A stretch of DNA of 64,000 bases from Paramacrobiotus metropolitanus (lineage: Eukaryota > Tardigrada > Eutardigrada > Parachela > Macrobiotidae), in contig NW_026570225.1 of NCBI RefSeq assembly GCF_019649055.1, positions 1,860,001 through 1,924,000 of the forward strand, read 5' to 3'. Below the pieces are notes generated by a model. The model did not search any database and was not told the origin of the DNA. It was given only the letters and a program-made list of their open reading frames with translations. The stretch's first letter is position 1; every line of letters begins with the position of its first letter. A program made the position numbers and the translations under genes. Below are positions 9,897 to 20,045 of the stretch, one piece after another.

Positions 9897-11090
9897 TCAG
9901 CCGGGTTGGTCGACTTGGCCCGTGCTAACCGCTTCTGGGCCTCCGTTTCGGCCAATGTGGGAGCCTTCGCCGGGCTTGCCCGCGTCTTTGGCAGGTGCTG
10001 TCCAAAGTCCAGGTAGATAGAAGACGGAGAAACGCTGCCCGTGGGTCTTGTAAACCTCACTCGATCCAAGAACTTTCTGTCGGCAGGCTTGCTCCAGGAC
10101 GTACTCCAGCTCATCGGCCAGATGGTACAAGTTGCTTTCCTTTCGTCGGACCGGTCGGTACCGTGCGTCTTCCAGTTGAGGGTAAGCGGACATCAGGATG
10201 AACTCGAACCGACCTATTAGGTGGCTCGCAATCTCCCGGCGAGTTAATCCTTCCGGGTGTCGATCCGTCCGCAGGCAGGCGATCACTGCGTCCCGCCATC
10301 CGAGATAAGTCTTCGGTGCTGGGTCTTGTTCTTCCCTCGGAAAGACGTAGTATGCCCGTTCGGTCTTGGTGTTTACCCGTAGGATGGCACCGGTCTCGTA
10401 TGCCATCCGACAGTAGATCTTCACCCTGTCCAGGCTGAGGTCGAACCAGCTTCCGTCCTTGTCGACTCGCCAATGCTTCAGCAGCTGGTAAGCCAACTCC
10501 GGGGTTGCGTAGGTTGGGCCCGACCAGGACAGCGACTTGAGTGCAGCGTGTACGTGCACCCATCCAGGGTCGGTATCGGAGATCTGAGGCTTCGGTCTTG
10601 ATGCCCGCATGGTTGCCGGTTGTTTCGGCCGGGGAAGCCGGATAACAGGCTTCGGTGGGATCTCCCGAGGCAAGACTTGTGCTGTATCCTCGTGCCACTT
10701 CATAAGTAGCTGGTCGGCCGGAGGGCTCGGGGTCCTTTGGTCAAAAAGGCCCGAGGCTTGTTGTTGAGAGGGGACTTTCGATCCCGGTCCCTCCATGGGA
10801 TCGTCCGGGTCATCTGCCGGAGGCTGTTCCTGATTGTCAGGCTCATCGTCCGGTTCGGGATGTTCGGGTGCCGCTGTTGGCGGCTTCCCTTTTTCATCTT
10901 CATTGTCATCATCATCGCCATCCGAGTCATCGGATTTGTCAGAATCTTGATCTGACTTGGCGTCTTTATCATCATCATCTTCTGAAGAGGGTTCTTCCTC
11001 TTCGAGGGACTGAGCATTCCGCGAAGTCCTACCCTTGTTCGTGCGCTTCTTAGTCTTAGGCGTAGACTGGCCCCTTGTTGAGGTTCCAGC
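9897..11090 (-). pseudogene. ORF2 of element A, acidic tract and possible winged-helix pair
   Basis: The frame continues that of 11091-11741 after an in-frame TAG at 11091-11093. It begins with a basic segment (TPKTKKRTNKGRTSRN) and an acidic tract (EEEEPSSEDDDDKDAKSDQDSD...GDDDNEDEK), then a P-rich linker. The last 230 residues contain two similar helical units, each ending in a hairpin-like strand pair: GAILRVNTKTERAYYVFP and VYKTHGQRFSVFYLP. This resembles two winged-helix folds, but that is inference from pattern only. Element B also has an acidic tract at the matching place (63.84-63.95 kb). Stop at 9897. Confidence 0.55.
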
Positions 11091-11741
11091 CTACGAAGAC
11101 GACACGTCCATAGGTGATGAGGGTTGTGATCCCGGGGGTGCTGACTGTGTGTCCTTGATGAATTTACCCCTTCTGTCGCGGGCCGAATGCTTAATGCGTT
11201 TGCTGCCGGAGTCTTGGTCCGCTGAAGCAGAAATCTGCGGGTCGCCCGGGGCTCTTGGCCGTTCCAGGGGGAACCTGCTACCTGAGGAGGCTGCCGTTGA
11301 TCTGGCCAGCTCCAGCCATACTCTGGCCTGGGGTGCAGGGTCTTCGTCTGGTTGGACCTGGACTTCAGCGCCTTCTGGGTCGAATTTCTTTGTATGGATG
11401 TAAGACATCCGAAGCTTCTGTTCCTTCCGATTCTTTTCGGGGATGAAGTTCGGTACGGTATACCGAAGATGGGCTCTACGCTGCGCGTTAGTAGTCTGCA
11501 GCTCTCTTCGTAGTACCATGGCTTCGAGGGTAGGATTTACATCCCTCGTGATATCTTCAAACTCAGCCTCTCCTTTCGGTTTATGGCCGTAAGTATACAT
11601 CTTGTTGAGGAATCGGGCGATTTGGAGGCGGGTAGTACCTCTTGGGTTCCGATAATAGCCGATAGCTCGAACTGTCCGCTGTTCCGGTGACTCCCGCTGG
11701 CTTAACTTGGCCGGTGGTTTCGGGAACACCAGTTCGCCCAT
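11091..11741 (-). pseudogene. ORF2 of element A, conserved YYRNPRG domain
   Basis: Clearly homologous to residues about 235-445 of the 62450-63976 segment in element B. Shared landmarks are R-IGY-RNPRG--LQIAR, (L/F)QTTNA-R---LRYTVP-FIPE and LRMS(Y/F). The domain is preceded in frame by the 515-residue segment, separated only by a TAG at 11748-11750 that aligns with a tryptophan in element B, so the stop is probably a TGG-to-TAG mutation. Ends in TAG at 11091. No known family recognised; conservation between A and B indicates past selection on the protein. Confidence 0.65.
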
Positions 11742-11747
11742 TCGGTC

Positions 11748-13295
11748 CTAGGATCGGTGGAGTACGAAGGCCATGCATTCGTCCTGAATCCAGGTAACTA
11801 TCTTCCGCATAAATTGTGCGGTCAGGAAGTGTCCTCGCTCGACCCGATATTCTTCGGTCAGTTTCTCCACCAGTGCCTGGTAGACATCTCTACGCTCCGC
11901 GTCAGCGGTGGCGATGATCCGCCGGACGTCCTCTTTAAAGATTGCCTTGGAGAATTCCGGCTCCGGTTCCGAAGGTTGTCTGTCCGGCAGCCTGTTACGG
12001 ATGTTGTCCGGGGCTGGCAGGTCAGACTCGTCAGTGTCAGCATGGTAGCCCCACATCTCTTCACGGGGACCCTCGGCTAGGTGTTCAGCCGAGCCAGGCT
12101 CCAATTGGTCCGATTCGTTGAGCCTCCGCTTGACTGGGGTATCCTCCATTTCGATCTCCGGGGATGCCGACCGTTCTAGGTCTCGGTCCCTTTGCTGGAT
12201 GTTGTCAACCATCAGCTGGAGAAATGGTGGAAGCGAGGAGTCTCCTTTTGACTCCTTTTTCTCCCGCTTCACTTTGGGTGCCTCTTTTGGGGGCTTCTCC
12301 TCGGCCCATTTCCGGATTTCGTTGATCCAACTTTCAATACTTTGGCGGGGTTTCAACTCAGGCTTAGGCCCCCGATTCTTGTCGGGTTCCTGTCGGCTTG
12401 ACGTTGACTCTGGTTCGCTATCCGAGGATGGTAGCTCGGGCCGGACCTTTCTTCGGGTTTTATTCCGACGGACTTCTACATCCGAGACATCGGTATCTCC
12501 GCCGCCGCGAGGTTTCTTAGGCAGTCGGTTCGGAGACTCCTTCTTTGAGGTCGATTTCTTAGCCTCACGCTTCTTCCGTACGGTAGTGGAGTTGGCCGAG
12601 TGGATCACCGAGCCGCTAAACGTAGTCACCGAGCCGCTAAACGTAGGCATCTCCTCGTCCTCTATCTCCACGGATGGCCGCCGTTTAGGGTCAACCTTCC
12701 TCTTTGACGGGACCACGGACGCCTTTTGGGGTACCGTGGCCTTCGAGGCTTCTTGTCCGCTAATTGGGGATGGTGCGATGGAGTGCGGCGCCGGGATTTC
12801 TCCGGAGGCTCGCTTCTTTCGATAGTCATCGCCCATCTGCTGCACAATCTCTTTCATCCGCTCGGTGAGGTTGTGGTACTCACGGATGGTCTCGTTGGAG
12901 TTATTGTCGGGCAGATTGTCGCGGCGACTCTTGAGGGCGTTGTAGTAATTACGCTCCGCGCTCGCAGCCCGATTGATGCAATCGTCCCTTTCAGTCATGG
13001 TCAAGTCCTTTATGGAGTCCATGGCCGGGTCGTTATGGTACTGACGGTGGGTCTGGTTACTAACCGCGGGCCCTAATTGGGGCTGCACAGCCGGTTGTAC
13101 CTGACTCTCGACCGTCACTTCGGCTGCTATGTCCGGCACCGAGGTTGACATCGATGCTGTGCTGCCCGGCTCTTTTGCCGCTATCTCCAGTTTTGCCGGA
13201 GACGAAGTGTCCATCCGTTCTCGTGAGGCTTGCCGAGGGGTCCGTTTCGGAGAAAACCTCGGTGGCGGAGGCTGGAAAGGGGTCATACTGGGCAT
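11748..13295 (-). pseudogene. ORF2 of element A, helical repeat plus linker plus conserved domain
   Basis: An N-terminal P/S/T-rich stretch is followed by a helical segment (about residues 95-165, AASAERNYYNALKSRRDNLPDN..). Next comes a long charged, lysine-rich linker (KKREAKKSTSKKESPNRLPKKPRGG and similar). The C-terminal 100 residues start the domain shared with element B: E-MWGYHADTDESDLPAPDNIRNRLPD then RRDVYQALVEKLTEEYRVERGHFL. A short direct DNA duplication at about 12605-12645 repeats the peptide FSGSV. Its frame is the same as the segments on either side, broken only by stop codons. Confidence 0.6.
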
Positions 13296-13439
13296 CCGGT
13301 TCGGTTAAGAAAGAGCCCTAGTAGGGGACACCTGTTTCACCGGGGACCTACTTCGTCCGCCAGTTGACCGAGGCTCGGTTGAGAGCCTTGATGTTGACCT
13401 TGTGGCAACAGGGCTTGTTGCCACTGTCGCTCCTCGTCA
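13296..13439 (-). other. Stop-containing join between ORF2 segments
   Basis: The frame of the flanking segments runs through this stretch (ATVATSPVATRSTS..STEPRSTGGRSRSPVKQ) with TAG, TGA and TAA interruptions. It looks like decayed linker-coding sequence rather than a true gap. Confidence 0.5.
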
Positions 13440-14378
13440 CTATCCTCGCACCATAGACATTGGGGTTGTCGTCATTACCTCCCGAGTTGTCGGGTTCGGT
13501 TTCGCGGATAAGGTCGGTTTTGACCTGCCTTCCTCCAGGGGTGGTTCACGGATGTATACGGCCGGGTTAATCTTCGGGTTCCGTAACAACTGGACATAGT
13601 CTAAAACCACCCTCGGTAACCTCTGTTGACGAAGTACCTGCATGCTGCTCCGGAGGGCCATGAGTCTCGGTATAATGGTGTCTCGGTCGGCCGCAAAGTC
13701 CAGGATCTTCTGAGTTATGCGGTTCCGATCCCTTGACGACATCTTGTGATATAGCTGTCCTCCGGTAAGTTCACCCTCTTGGATGACTCGGTAGAATTCA
13801 GCCTGCTTAACCTGGTCTACTAGTTGGTTGTGGTAGGCTAGCGCTTCTCGTTCCGTGGCGGTTAAGTCCGGTTGGATTACCCGCAGTACTAACTGAGGCT
13901 GGGAAGCCGTCTTGTGGCTCTCACCCGGCGTCGGTCGTACCTTCTGACGGGACTTCAGTGGGTCTGAAGTCGTATCCCGCATCATGATCTCTCGGACTTG
14001 TTCAAGGGTCCGGACTTGTCTCGGCGGTGATGAGAACAGCTTCAGTTTCGGGCCTTGATCCTCATCCCTGTCCTTAGATCGAGGCTTCCTCGCAAACTTA
14101 GGCGAATCTGGGCCTCCGGGCTGATGGATAGCCCTACCATCCGGGGTTCTCTCCGGGTCATCTGACTGTTCAGTCGGGCGTCGGATGACAAGCACCTGTT
14201 CCGTTCGTTTTGGCCGAGCCGAACCGCCTATTGGGGGTACCGGCACTGTTGTTGGCCTCGGTGCCTTGCTTGTACTCGGTCGCTCCGGGGTTAAGTCCCG
14301 TGTCCGAGCATAAGCTTCCCGTTCCGCTGTGGAGGGCTCAAGGTTCTGTTCTTCGCCTTCTAAGGGTGGAACATCCAT
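13440..14378 (-). pseudogene. ORF2 of element A, helical segment
   Basis: About 310 residues: a P/R-rich N-terminal half (LTPERPSTSKAPRPTTVPVPP) and a helical C-terminal half (LTATEREALAYHNQLVDQVKQAEFYRVIQEG...ITQKILDFAADRDTIIPRLMALRSSMQVLRQQ). The second half fits the pattern of the repeated helical units in element B ORF2. It follows the 14424-14657 segment in the same frame after a TAA. No enzyme motif seen. Confidence 0.55.
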
Positions 14379-14423
14379 GGGCTCACCGAGCGGCGTGGCT
14401 GGTTCTGCAGGCGTCTTATCCTG

Positions 14424-14657
14424 TTAAGCTTTACGCTCTGCAGCTTCACGTCGCTTGTTACGGTAGTAACCCTCGGTGATCCGCTTAATGTCCTGCAGCG
14501 CCTGTATTAGGGTATCCTCGGTGTCTGAAGATCTCGCTGCCGATAGGGTAAGTATGGTGGCGATGGTTTTTCGGCTTGTGTCCAAGGTATTGGTGTCGAC
14601 ATCGAGCCTTGCCGCCCTAGGGTCCCAGGCGTTCATGGCATGCAGTTGGGCATGCAT
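14424..14657 (-). pseudogene. ORF2 of element A, short helical segment
   Basis: 77 residues, mostly predicted helix (TSRKTIATILTLSAARSSDTEDTLIQALQDIKRITEGYYRNKRREA). It overlaps the upstream segment by 25 bp in a frame one base back and continues in frame, past a TAA, into the next. Another unit of the helical repeat series. Confidence 0.5.
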
Positions 14658-15335
14658 CTCATGACTGGCATCCTCGGCTCGCTGAAGTGCTCGTCGAATG
14701 GTTTCGTAACCGTTGAGGGTGGCTTGATGGTCGGTCTCCGGGTCGATTGGGCCGATGTACCCTGCTCTGGGGGTTCAATCTGCCTGATCCGAGACTGATC
14801 CCTGGAGGCTCGATCTGCCTCTCGCCGTTCTTTAGCCTGTTTTTCTTCCTCATAATCCCGGATAAAGCCTGAGAGCCAAAGCACGCAAGGTTGCAGCTGA
14901 GCCTGGCTATACTGATGCTTCGGAGTCTCCGGGTGTAGGAGTATTCGGGTTGCCCGGGTATGATTCTCAACCCCGGTGATGTCACCATCCAACTTAAAGA
15001 ATTCCGCGCTGTGACGGTCGCAAAAGTCTCGGCGAGTCCGCATCTCAGTCAAGATATTGTTTGCCCGAGTCATAGCTTCGACTATATAGGGTTGAGCGTC
15101 GGGCGGCAGGACTCCCGGGTCCGATATGTTTTCCATCGTCCGCACTATCGAGCGTGGTGAGAGACGCTGGGACGGTGCAACCTGTTGGGTCGCTACCGGC
15201 CGTTCCGGTTGCTGCGGTGGATTCGCAGAGGTTTGGGTCGGTGGGTTGGCCGGAGGCTGAGTCGCCTGGTTTGCCGAGGCTTGGGTCGGCTGAGTGGCCG
15301 GAGGCTGAGGTGGAACCGTTTTGCGGCTCTCATTC
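14633..15335 (-). pseudogene. ORF2 of element A, P/Q-rich linker and helical unit matching element B
   Basis: From about 15335 the frame gives a P/Q/T-rich linker (PPQPPATQPTQASANQATQPP) with short DNA repeats, then a helical unit DAQPYIVEAMTRANNILTEMRTRRDFCDRHSAEFFKLDGDI. That unit aligns with HLVNLVNQTMELITEMRARRIFCDSNSRLAQDLDRNI in element B (about 62240-62345). It continues WLSGFIRDYEEEKQAKERREADRASR, matching B's WLETRVRDYIEERDRDQERKETDRRS. This fixes the deletion junction: upstream at 15336 the pol linker stops at MYLG. Confidence 0.65.
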
Positions 15336-17168
15336 TCATGCTTCCTCCGAGCCGAGGTACATTAGGTACTTGTTCTTAGCGGGGTCAACTTCTATGTCGA
15401 GGGTGACCGTAATTTCGACGATAGCCCTGGGAAGTAGCTGGACCTTCTGTTGGGTCCGTACCGTAGTAGCGTCATATTGTGTCGCCCTCGGTAAGCTGAA
15501 TGGTCGGTCCCCGTGCTGTGAGACTCGGGCTACTCCCATCGGGATTTCCCATTCGATCTCGTCATTGTCGGGTTCGAACTCGTAGGTGTCGCTGTAGTGC
15601 ATATATCCGATCTTCGCACCCTTTCGGAGTACCTGGTTGTACTCGGTCGCGTTCTGGACCTTGATCCATGCGGTGTCGCAAGTTGGTCGGATCTCAATCG
15701 TGTCTTCAATCGGCCGAATTCCGGAGTGCTTTCGCCGGAAGGATTCGAAATGGATGTCCCTATGAGGGGCCATGCTCTTAAGAGTTCGCACCAGTACGGC
15801 ACAGGTTGAGAAGGGTGGTAAGGTGCACTTGTTTTCGACAAATACAGGTTGTCGGTCTTCGTCCTTATCCTCGGTATGGAGCTGAAGACGATTGACGGTT
15901 GGGCCTGTTGCTATTGGCTTCGGCCTCCGTACCCGTTTCCATGGGTTATACACGGTGCTCTCGGGCTTAGTCTGTCGAACCGAGGCTGTCTTTGATTTAG
16001 CCGAGGCTCCGTCAGGACTTGTATTTTTATCGGGCTCAACGGGGTTACCTCCGACGAATGTCGCCTGTTGGGCAATCTGTTCGTCGTCGGTCTGAGATAC
16101 CCGTTGTCCCGCCACACGGACGTCGTACGTGGGGCTTCCTTCCGAGGATTCAGCTTCGGAGGTGTTAGGGTCCCGTCCTAGGCCCGTATCGCTAGAAGTA
16201 GCCGAGGTTGATAGGCTGTCAGCCGGGTGAGAAACCGTAGTTGCGGTTAACTCAGCCCGTCGTTGGCCCGAGCCTCCATTCTGGGGTTGCTGAGCTTCCT
16301 TTGCGGATTCGTTACCGGGCGATCCACCTTTTGGGGGTTCGTCCGGAGGTGTATCAATTCCCATCCATCGAACCGAAGGGTCGAAGCCGATGTCATTATC
16401 ATCGTCGTCATCGGAAGTATCCGATGAGTTGCCTTCTGAAGGGTTGGATGGCTCGTTATCGGAGTCAGTGTCCGGTGAGTCGCTTGTGCTCTGGACATCC
16501 GAGGCTTCCGAGTCCCAATCTCCGAATTCGTTGGCTTCGCCTTCCTCCGCTGTTCCAGCGGATGGTCCAAGTAGACCGTCAGTAACCCTAATTGGGGTCT
16601 GCTGAGTCGGTCCTTCCCACCTTCCCGGTTCGGGAGGTCCGGGGGATGGTGGCTTACCATGCTCCCAGACTTCTTCGTTCCGAGTTCTGAGGGCTTGGAC
16701 AATCGCTCCATTGTTGTCGTGGCAGATCGGGCATTCCAAGGCCATATACTGTTGATCCGGGGCATGTTCCCGTATGTTAGCTAGGCGGCCCCCTTCTTGT
16801 GGGTGCACAGCCCCTGCTAACCTTACTTTCTTGGCCTGATGCCAGTTGCGAGGCTCGATCGGAGGTTCGGAGTCCAGCACGACCCTAGTTATACGGGTGT
16901 CTTCGCCGTATCGACTCCAAAAGGAGGCAGTATCCAGGGTACCGAAGTGGTAGGGATCTCGGAAGTGCCACATAAGGCGTCGGCCCAATTCATGGGACTG
17001 GATTTGTAGTATTGCCGGTATGGGGAGCTGGTGTTCCACGAATTGTGCGTGGAGTACGATCCGCTCTTCTTCCCACTCCGTAATTAAATCTTCTAAGGCT
17101 TCAGTCAGGTCGATTACCTCTTGGCATTTTCTCCCTTGCGGCTCGGATCTGGTCGTCCGTCCTTGCAC
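15336..17168 (-). pseudogene. Element A protease-RT linker region, truncated before RT
   Basis: 610 residues. The N-terminal 130 match 51936-52400 of element B (SFWSRYGEDT; CPICHDNN, a CxxC module). A central acidic S/D/E-rich region follows. The last 170 residues match the start of B's pol frame: LPPFSTCAVLVRTLKSMAP, FRRKHSGIRPIE, IEIRP-CDTAWIKVQN, LRKGAKIGYMHYSD, LLPRAI. This pattern of a beta-rich module before RT is typical of Gypsy pol. The frame ends right after KYLMYLGSEEA, where B goes on to RT. It overlaps the protease frame by 68 bp and is one base ahead, the shift lying near GGGAGAAAATGCC. Confidence 0.7.
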
Positions 17169-18162
17169 CGACTCGTTCGAGTGCGATTCTTATGCCAACC
17201 GTTCGGGTTTCGAGGAGGTGTCGAATGCCGGAAAACCAAGTTCGGTACCTTTGGTTGAGTATACCAGAGGCCGATGCCTCTGGTATCGGGATAGACTTTA
17301 GTATCCCTCGGACTGGTTCCAATCGGGTCGTCCGTACTTTCGCCAAATATTGTTCGATGGCGTTGTGGATTTGCAGCTCCGTTACGAGGCTTCGTTCGGT
17401 GTCCGAGCATTGTGGGCAGATCGGAAGTCCGGGGTTTATCGGTTGCGCAAGCCGATTTATCCGAGCCTCATTCGCTGCCGTGCCCGATGCCTCTGGTATC
17501 AGGATAGGCTGCACTGCACCCGAGGATGGGTTCCGCTGACCCTCATTGGGGGTCATTGACGCCCGGGGGAAGACTAACTTGGAGTGCAGATAGTCGCATC
17601 CAAGAAGTACGGGGACGTCCGAGTTATTGGCTTGGACGTGGAAGGTGTGGGGGCTGGTGAATCCTTGCAAGGTTACCGGTACGGTACAGCAATGGGTTAC
17701 CATGAAGGCGACTTGTCCGCCGACACCAAGTATTTTGGTGAAATAGCCCAGAGATTCGAGCTTAAGGTTGTTGGTCCGGCAGAAACGCTCCTCTATTAGG
17801 GATGTTTCGGCTCCGGTGTCCAACATGGCCATGGTTGTCACTGGTCCAATCTGAACTTCATGTGTCCATGCCCGGACTACCTTCGGTCGTCCGGTGGTCT
17901 GTAACGGTTCAAGCGTTACTTCCCTAATGGTCACTTCGACCGGGATTAAGGGTGTCGTTGATCCGCCGGGGACACTATTGGTGTCTGCAGACGGCGGTGG
18001 TGAGATTCTGTCCGACCTTGGTGGATCTACTCCGCCTTGTGGGTAGCCATCCGAGGGTCGTTGTGGACTTAGTCGTTTTGCCGGGGCTGATGAGCCTGGT
18101 AGCCCGGATGGAACTTCCTTAACCGAGTGATCCGCCTCCGGTCGGTTAGCTACTCCGTCCAT
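17101..18162 (-). CDS. Element A aspartic protease region
   Basis: 353 residues with the retropepsin active-site motif AMLDTGAETSLIEERF (Asp at about residue 115) and the later VPVLLGCDYLHSK strand. After the fold come a CPQC-DT module with the helix LVTELQIHNAIEQYL and two copies of an IPEAS peptide motif (DNA at 17484-17508 and 17271-17295). The motif could mark processing sites; this is inference. This is the only intact DTG in the window. The frame follows the 18162-18683 segment, one base out of frame, and runs into the linker frame by a one-base shift. Confidence 0.75.
   Translation of the reverse strand: MDGVANRPEADHSVKEVPSGLPGSSAPAKRLSPQRPSDGYPQGGVDPPRSDRISPPPSADTNSVPGGSTTPLIPVEVTIREVTLEPLQTTGRPKVVRAWTHEVQIGPVTTMAMLDTGAETSLIEERFCRTNNLKLESLGYFTKILGVGGQVAFMVTHCCTVPVTLQGFTSPHTFHVQANNSDVPVLLGCDYLHSKLVFPRASMTPNEGQRNPSSGAVQPILIPEASGTAANEARINRLAQPINPGLPICPQCSDTERSLVTELQIHNAIEQYLAKVRTTRLEPVRGILKSIPIPEASASGILNQRYRTWFSGIRHLLETRTVGIRIALERVGARTDDQIRAAREKMPRGNRPD
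17271..17508 (-). repeat. Paired 25-nt box in element A (IPIPEAS-coding)
   Basis: In sense the box is TCTATCCCGATACCAGAGGC followed by ATCGG. Copies are at 17271-17295 and 17484-17508 (two differences), 213 nt apart. The first is 25/25 identical to a copy in element B. It can fold (CCGAT/ATCGG around ACCAGAGGC). On the plus strand the first copy forms a longer palindrome with 11-base arms at about 17260-17285. Confidence 0.85.
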
Positions 18163-18683
18163 TAGCGATTCGGCGGTTTCACCGGGTATGTCCGGCTTGC
18201 TATCCGTTCTTCCATGGACGGTTGACCTTCTCGCAGGGTTGAGAGGTTATATTGCATGTTGAAGAACGTGCGCGATCCGATTACAGTTCGTGCCGGCTGT
18301 CGCTGGAAGAGGTCCGCTTCCTGCTGCAGACAGTAGGCTGGCACCTGTGCCTCCAAAGGTACTGCTTCCCAGTCTTCGAAGTACTCCGTTACTTCGTCGG
18401 TCGGAGCCTCCGGCCGTCTACCTGGTTGGCCTACCAAGGACGGTTCAGGCGTCATTCTGGCGTCCTGTGAGATTGCGGGTCGGCGTCCCGATTCTCCGCT
18501 TAGCCCGTGGCTCGTAATGCCTAATTGGGCACTGAGCCGTCCGGGCAGCCTGGTGACGTTTCTCGTCCCGGCTGGTCGGGTCCGGTTTCTCCGACCGACA
18601 TCCCCGGCTTTGCCTTCTGGGCCTGGGGGTCCGGGCACATTCTGTGTCCCGGCTGCCGATCGGATCCAAGTTCCTTGGCCCAT
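18162..18683 (-). pseudogene. Element A segment between Gag and protease
   Basis: 173 residues. The N-terminal half has a collagen-like GPPGPEGKAGDVG run. The rest is acidic then basic (EVTEYFEDWEAVPLEAQVPAYCLQQEADLFQRQ). No family recognised. It lies between the Gag C-terminus and protease and may be the N-terminal part of the protease protein, joined by a one-base shift near 18170. Confidence 0.45.
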
Positions 18684-18689
18684 CCTCCC

Positions 18690-20045
18690 AGGTACCTGTT
18701 CTGGTCCGGGAGCCGCATTACCGGCGTGGCGAGGTTCGATTCTCCGAGTATCCGAACCGGGGATGTTCGGCGCCTAGTTGGGCTACCGTCCCCGCCGCTA
18801 AGATTCTAGCGGCCTCGCTGACCGTTGCGGAGGCTAAATCCTTTGAGGTTCCGAGTTGTGTCCAAAGGGTTAATCCGGTTAGTGGGGTTATCCTTATCCG
18901 GTGGTTCCGTTGGATGACAGAGGTCGAATGAGTCACCGGAGCTCAGTGACCGGAGCTCAGTCGAATGAGTCACCGGCAGTTGCGGCCGTTGAACTGGTGG
19001 CGGGGTTGCCAACGGGGGTCGACCGCCGTTCTGACGGTTCCCTCCATTTCCCTGGCTAGGCTGCTGGTTAGGGCTGCCGTGACCGCCGAATCCGCCGGCA
19101 TTCTGCTGACGGGGTCGCGGGGGTGGTACGATGGCCCAATAGTTCGGATTCGCCGAGCCTAATGGCCATCCGTTATCGTACCGGTACCTCCAATCCAGGT
19201 ACCATCTCCGGTTTGGATTGTCTTCCAGCCGGAGGTTGGCATAGCCACAACCTCGCTTGGTTGTGGTTGCCCCACAGGCAGTGACCGCAGGAAAACGTTC
19301 CGTTCTGGGTCCACTGGAAGAACTTAGCTTCCACCCGGTCGACGTAGGTCACCTGTTGGCGAGCTTCCTGCTGTGGTGTCCGAGGCTGCCGTTGCACATT
19401 CTGGGCCTGGCCGCCTCCACCCGCGCGGTTGCCAAAGTTTCCGCCGCGATTCTTGCCGCCACGTCTTCCACCGGAGCCACCATATTGCGAGGCTCCGCCG
19501 CTTCCATATCCGCCTCCGGAGCCATACCCCTGGTTCTGAGGTTGGCCGTAGCCGGAATTCTGGCCGTAGCCCTGTTGGGGCTGGCCATAGCCGGGGCTTC
19601 GAGGCTGGCCGTAGCCCTGTTGGGCCTGGCCATAGCCGGAGTAACCCTGGCCCCGTGATTGGCCGTAGCCGCGGCTCCGAGGCTGACTCGGTTGGCCGCT
19701 ATTTCCATAAGCAGGCGGCGTGATCATGGTCCCTGTTGGGGCCCCATTCAGGTTCAACGCCGCCATTGCCGCCCAAGTCTGTTCGATTTGACCACGGGCT
19801 TGAGGAGGTGGTGTCGCCGGAGGGCTCTGTCGGTGAAGCCCCGGTTGCACGTTCTGGTAACCTGGCGAGTTGGGTTGGATGTATCCGGGAGCCGGCTGAG
19901 GCACAGGAACGGGGGTCGCCGTCCTGACGGTGATGTAGTTGGTGGTATTACCACCTTTAACTACCTGGTACATCGGCTTTCCCCGGGTGAAGTCCCGTAC
20001 ATAGTCCCGGAACTCACGCGTCGTCTTCGGCATTCGAACGTCCAA
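18690..20045 (-). pseudogene. Element A Gag, C-terminal half: YGQ low-complexity domain and zinc-knuckle remnant
   Basis: Continues the capsid frame after a one-base step near 20050. Residues about 105-215 are a FUS-like low-complexity domain of repeated GYGQ/QQGYGQ followed by G/R-rich sequence (GGRRGGKNRGGNFGNRAGGGG). Then come AKFFQWTQNGTFSCGHCLWGNHNQAR and, one base out of frame, GCGYANLRLEDNPNRRWYLDWRYRYDNGWP and a G/N/P-rich tail to about 18690. CxxC-x4-H followed by Cys resembles a nucleocapsid CCHC knuckle. Role: RNA binding in Gag. The first frame stops at 19173. Confidence 0.65.
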
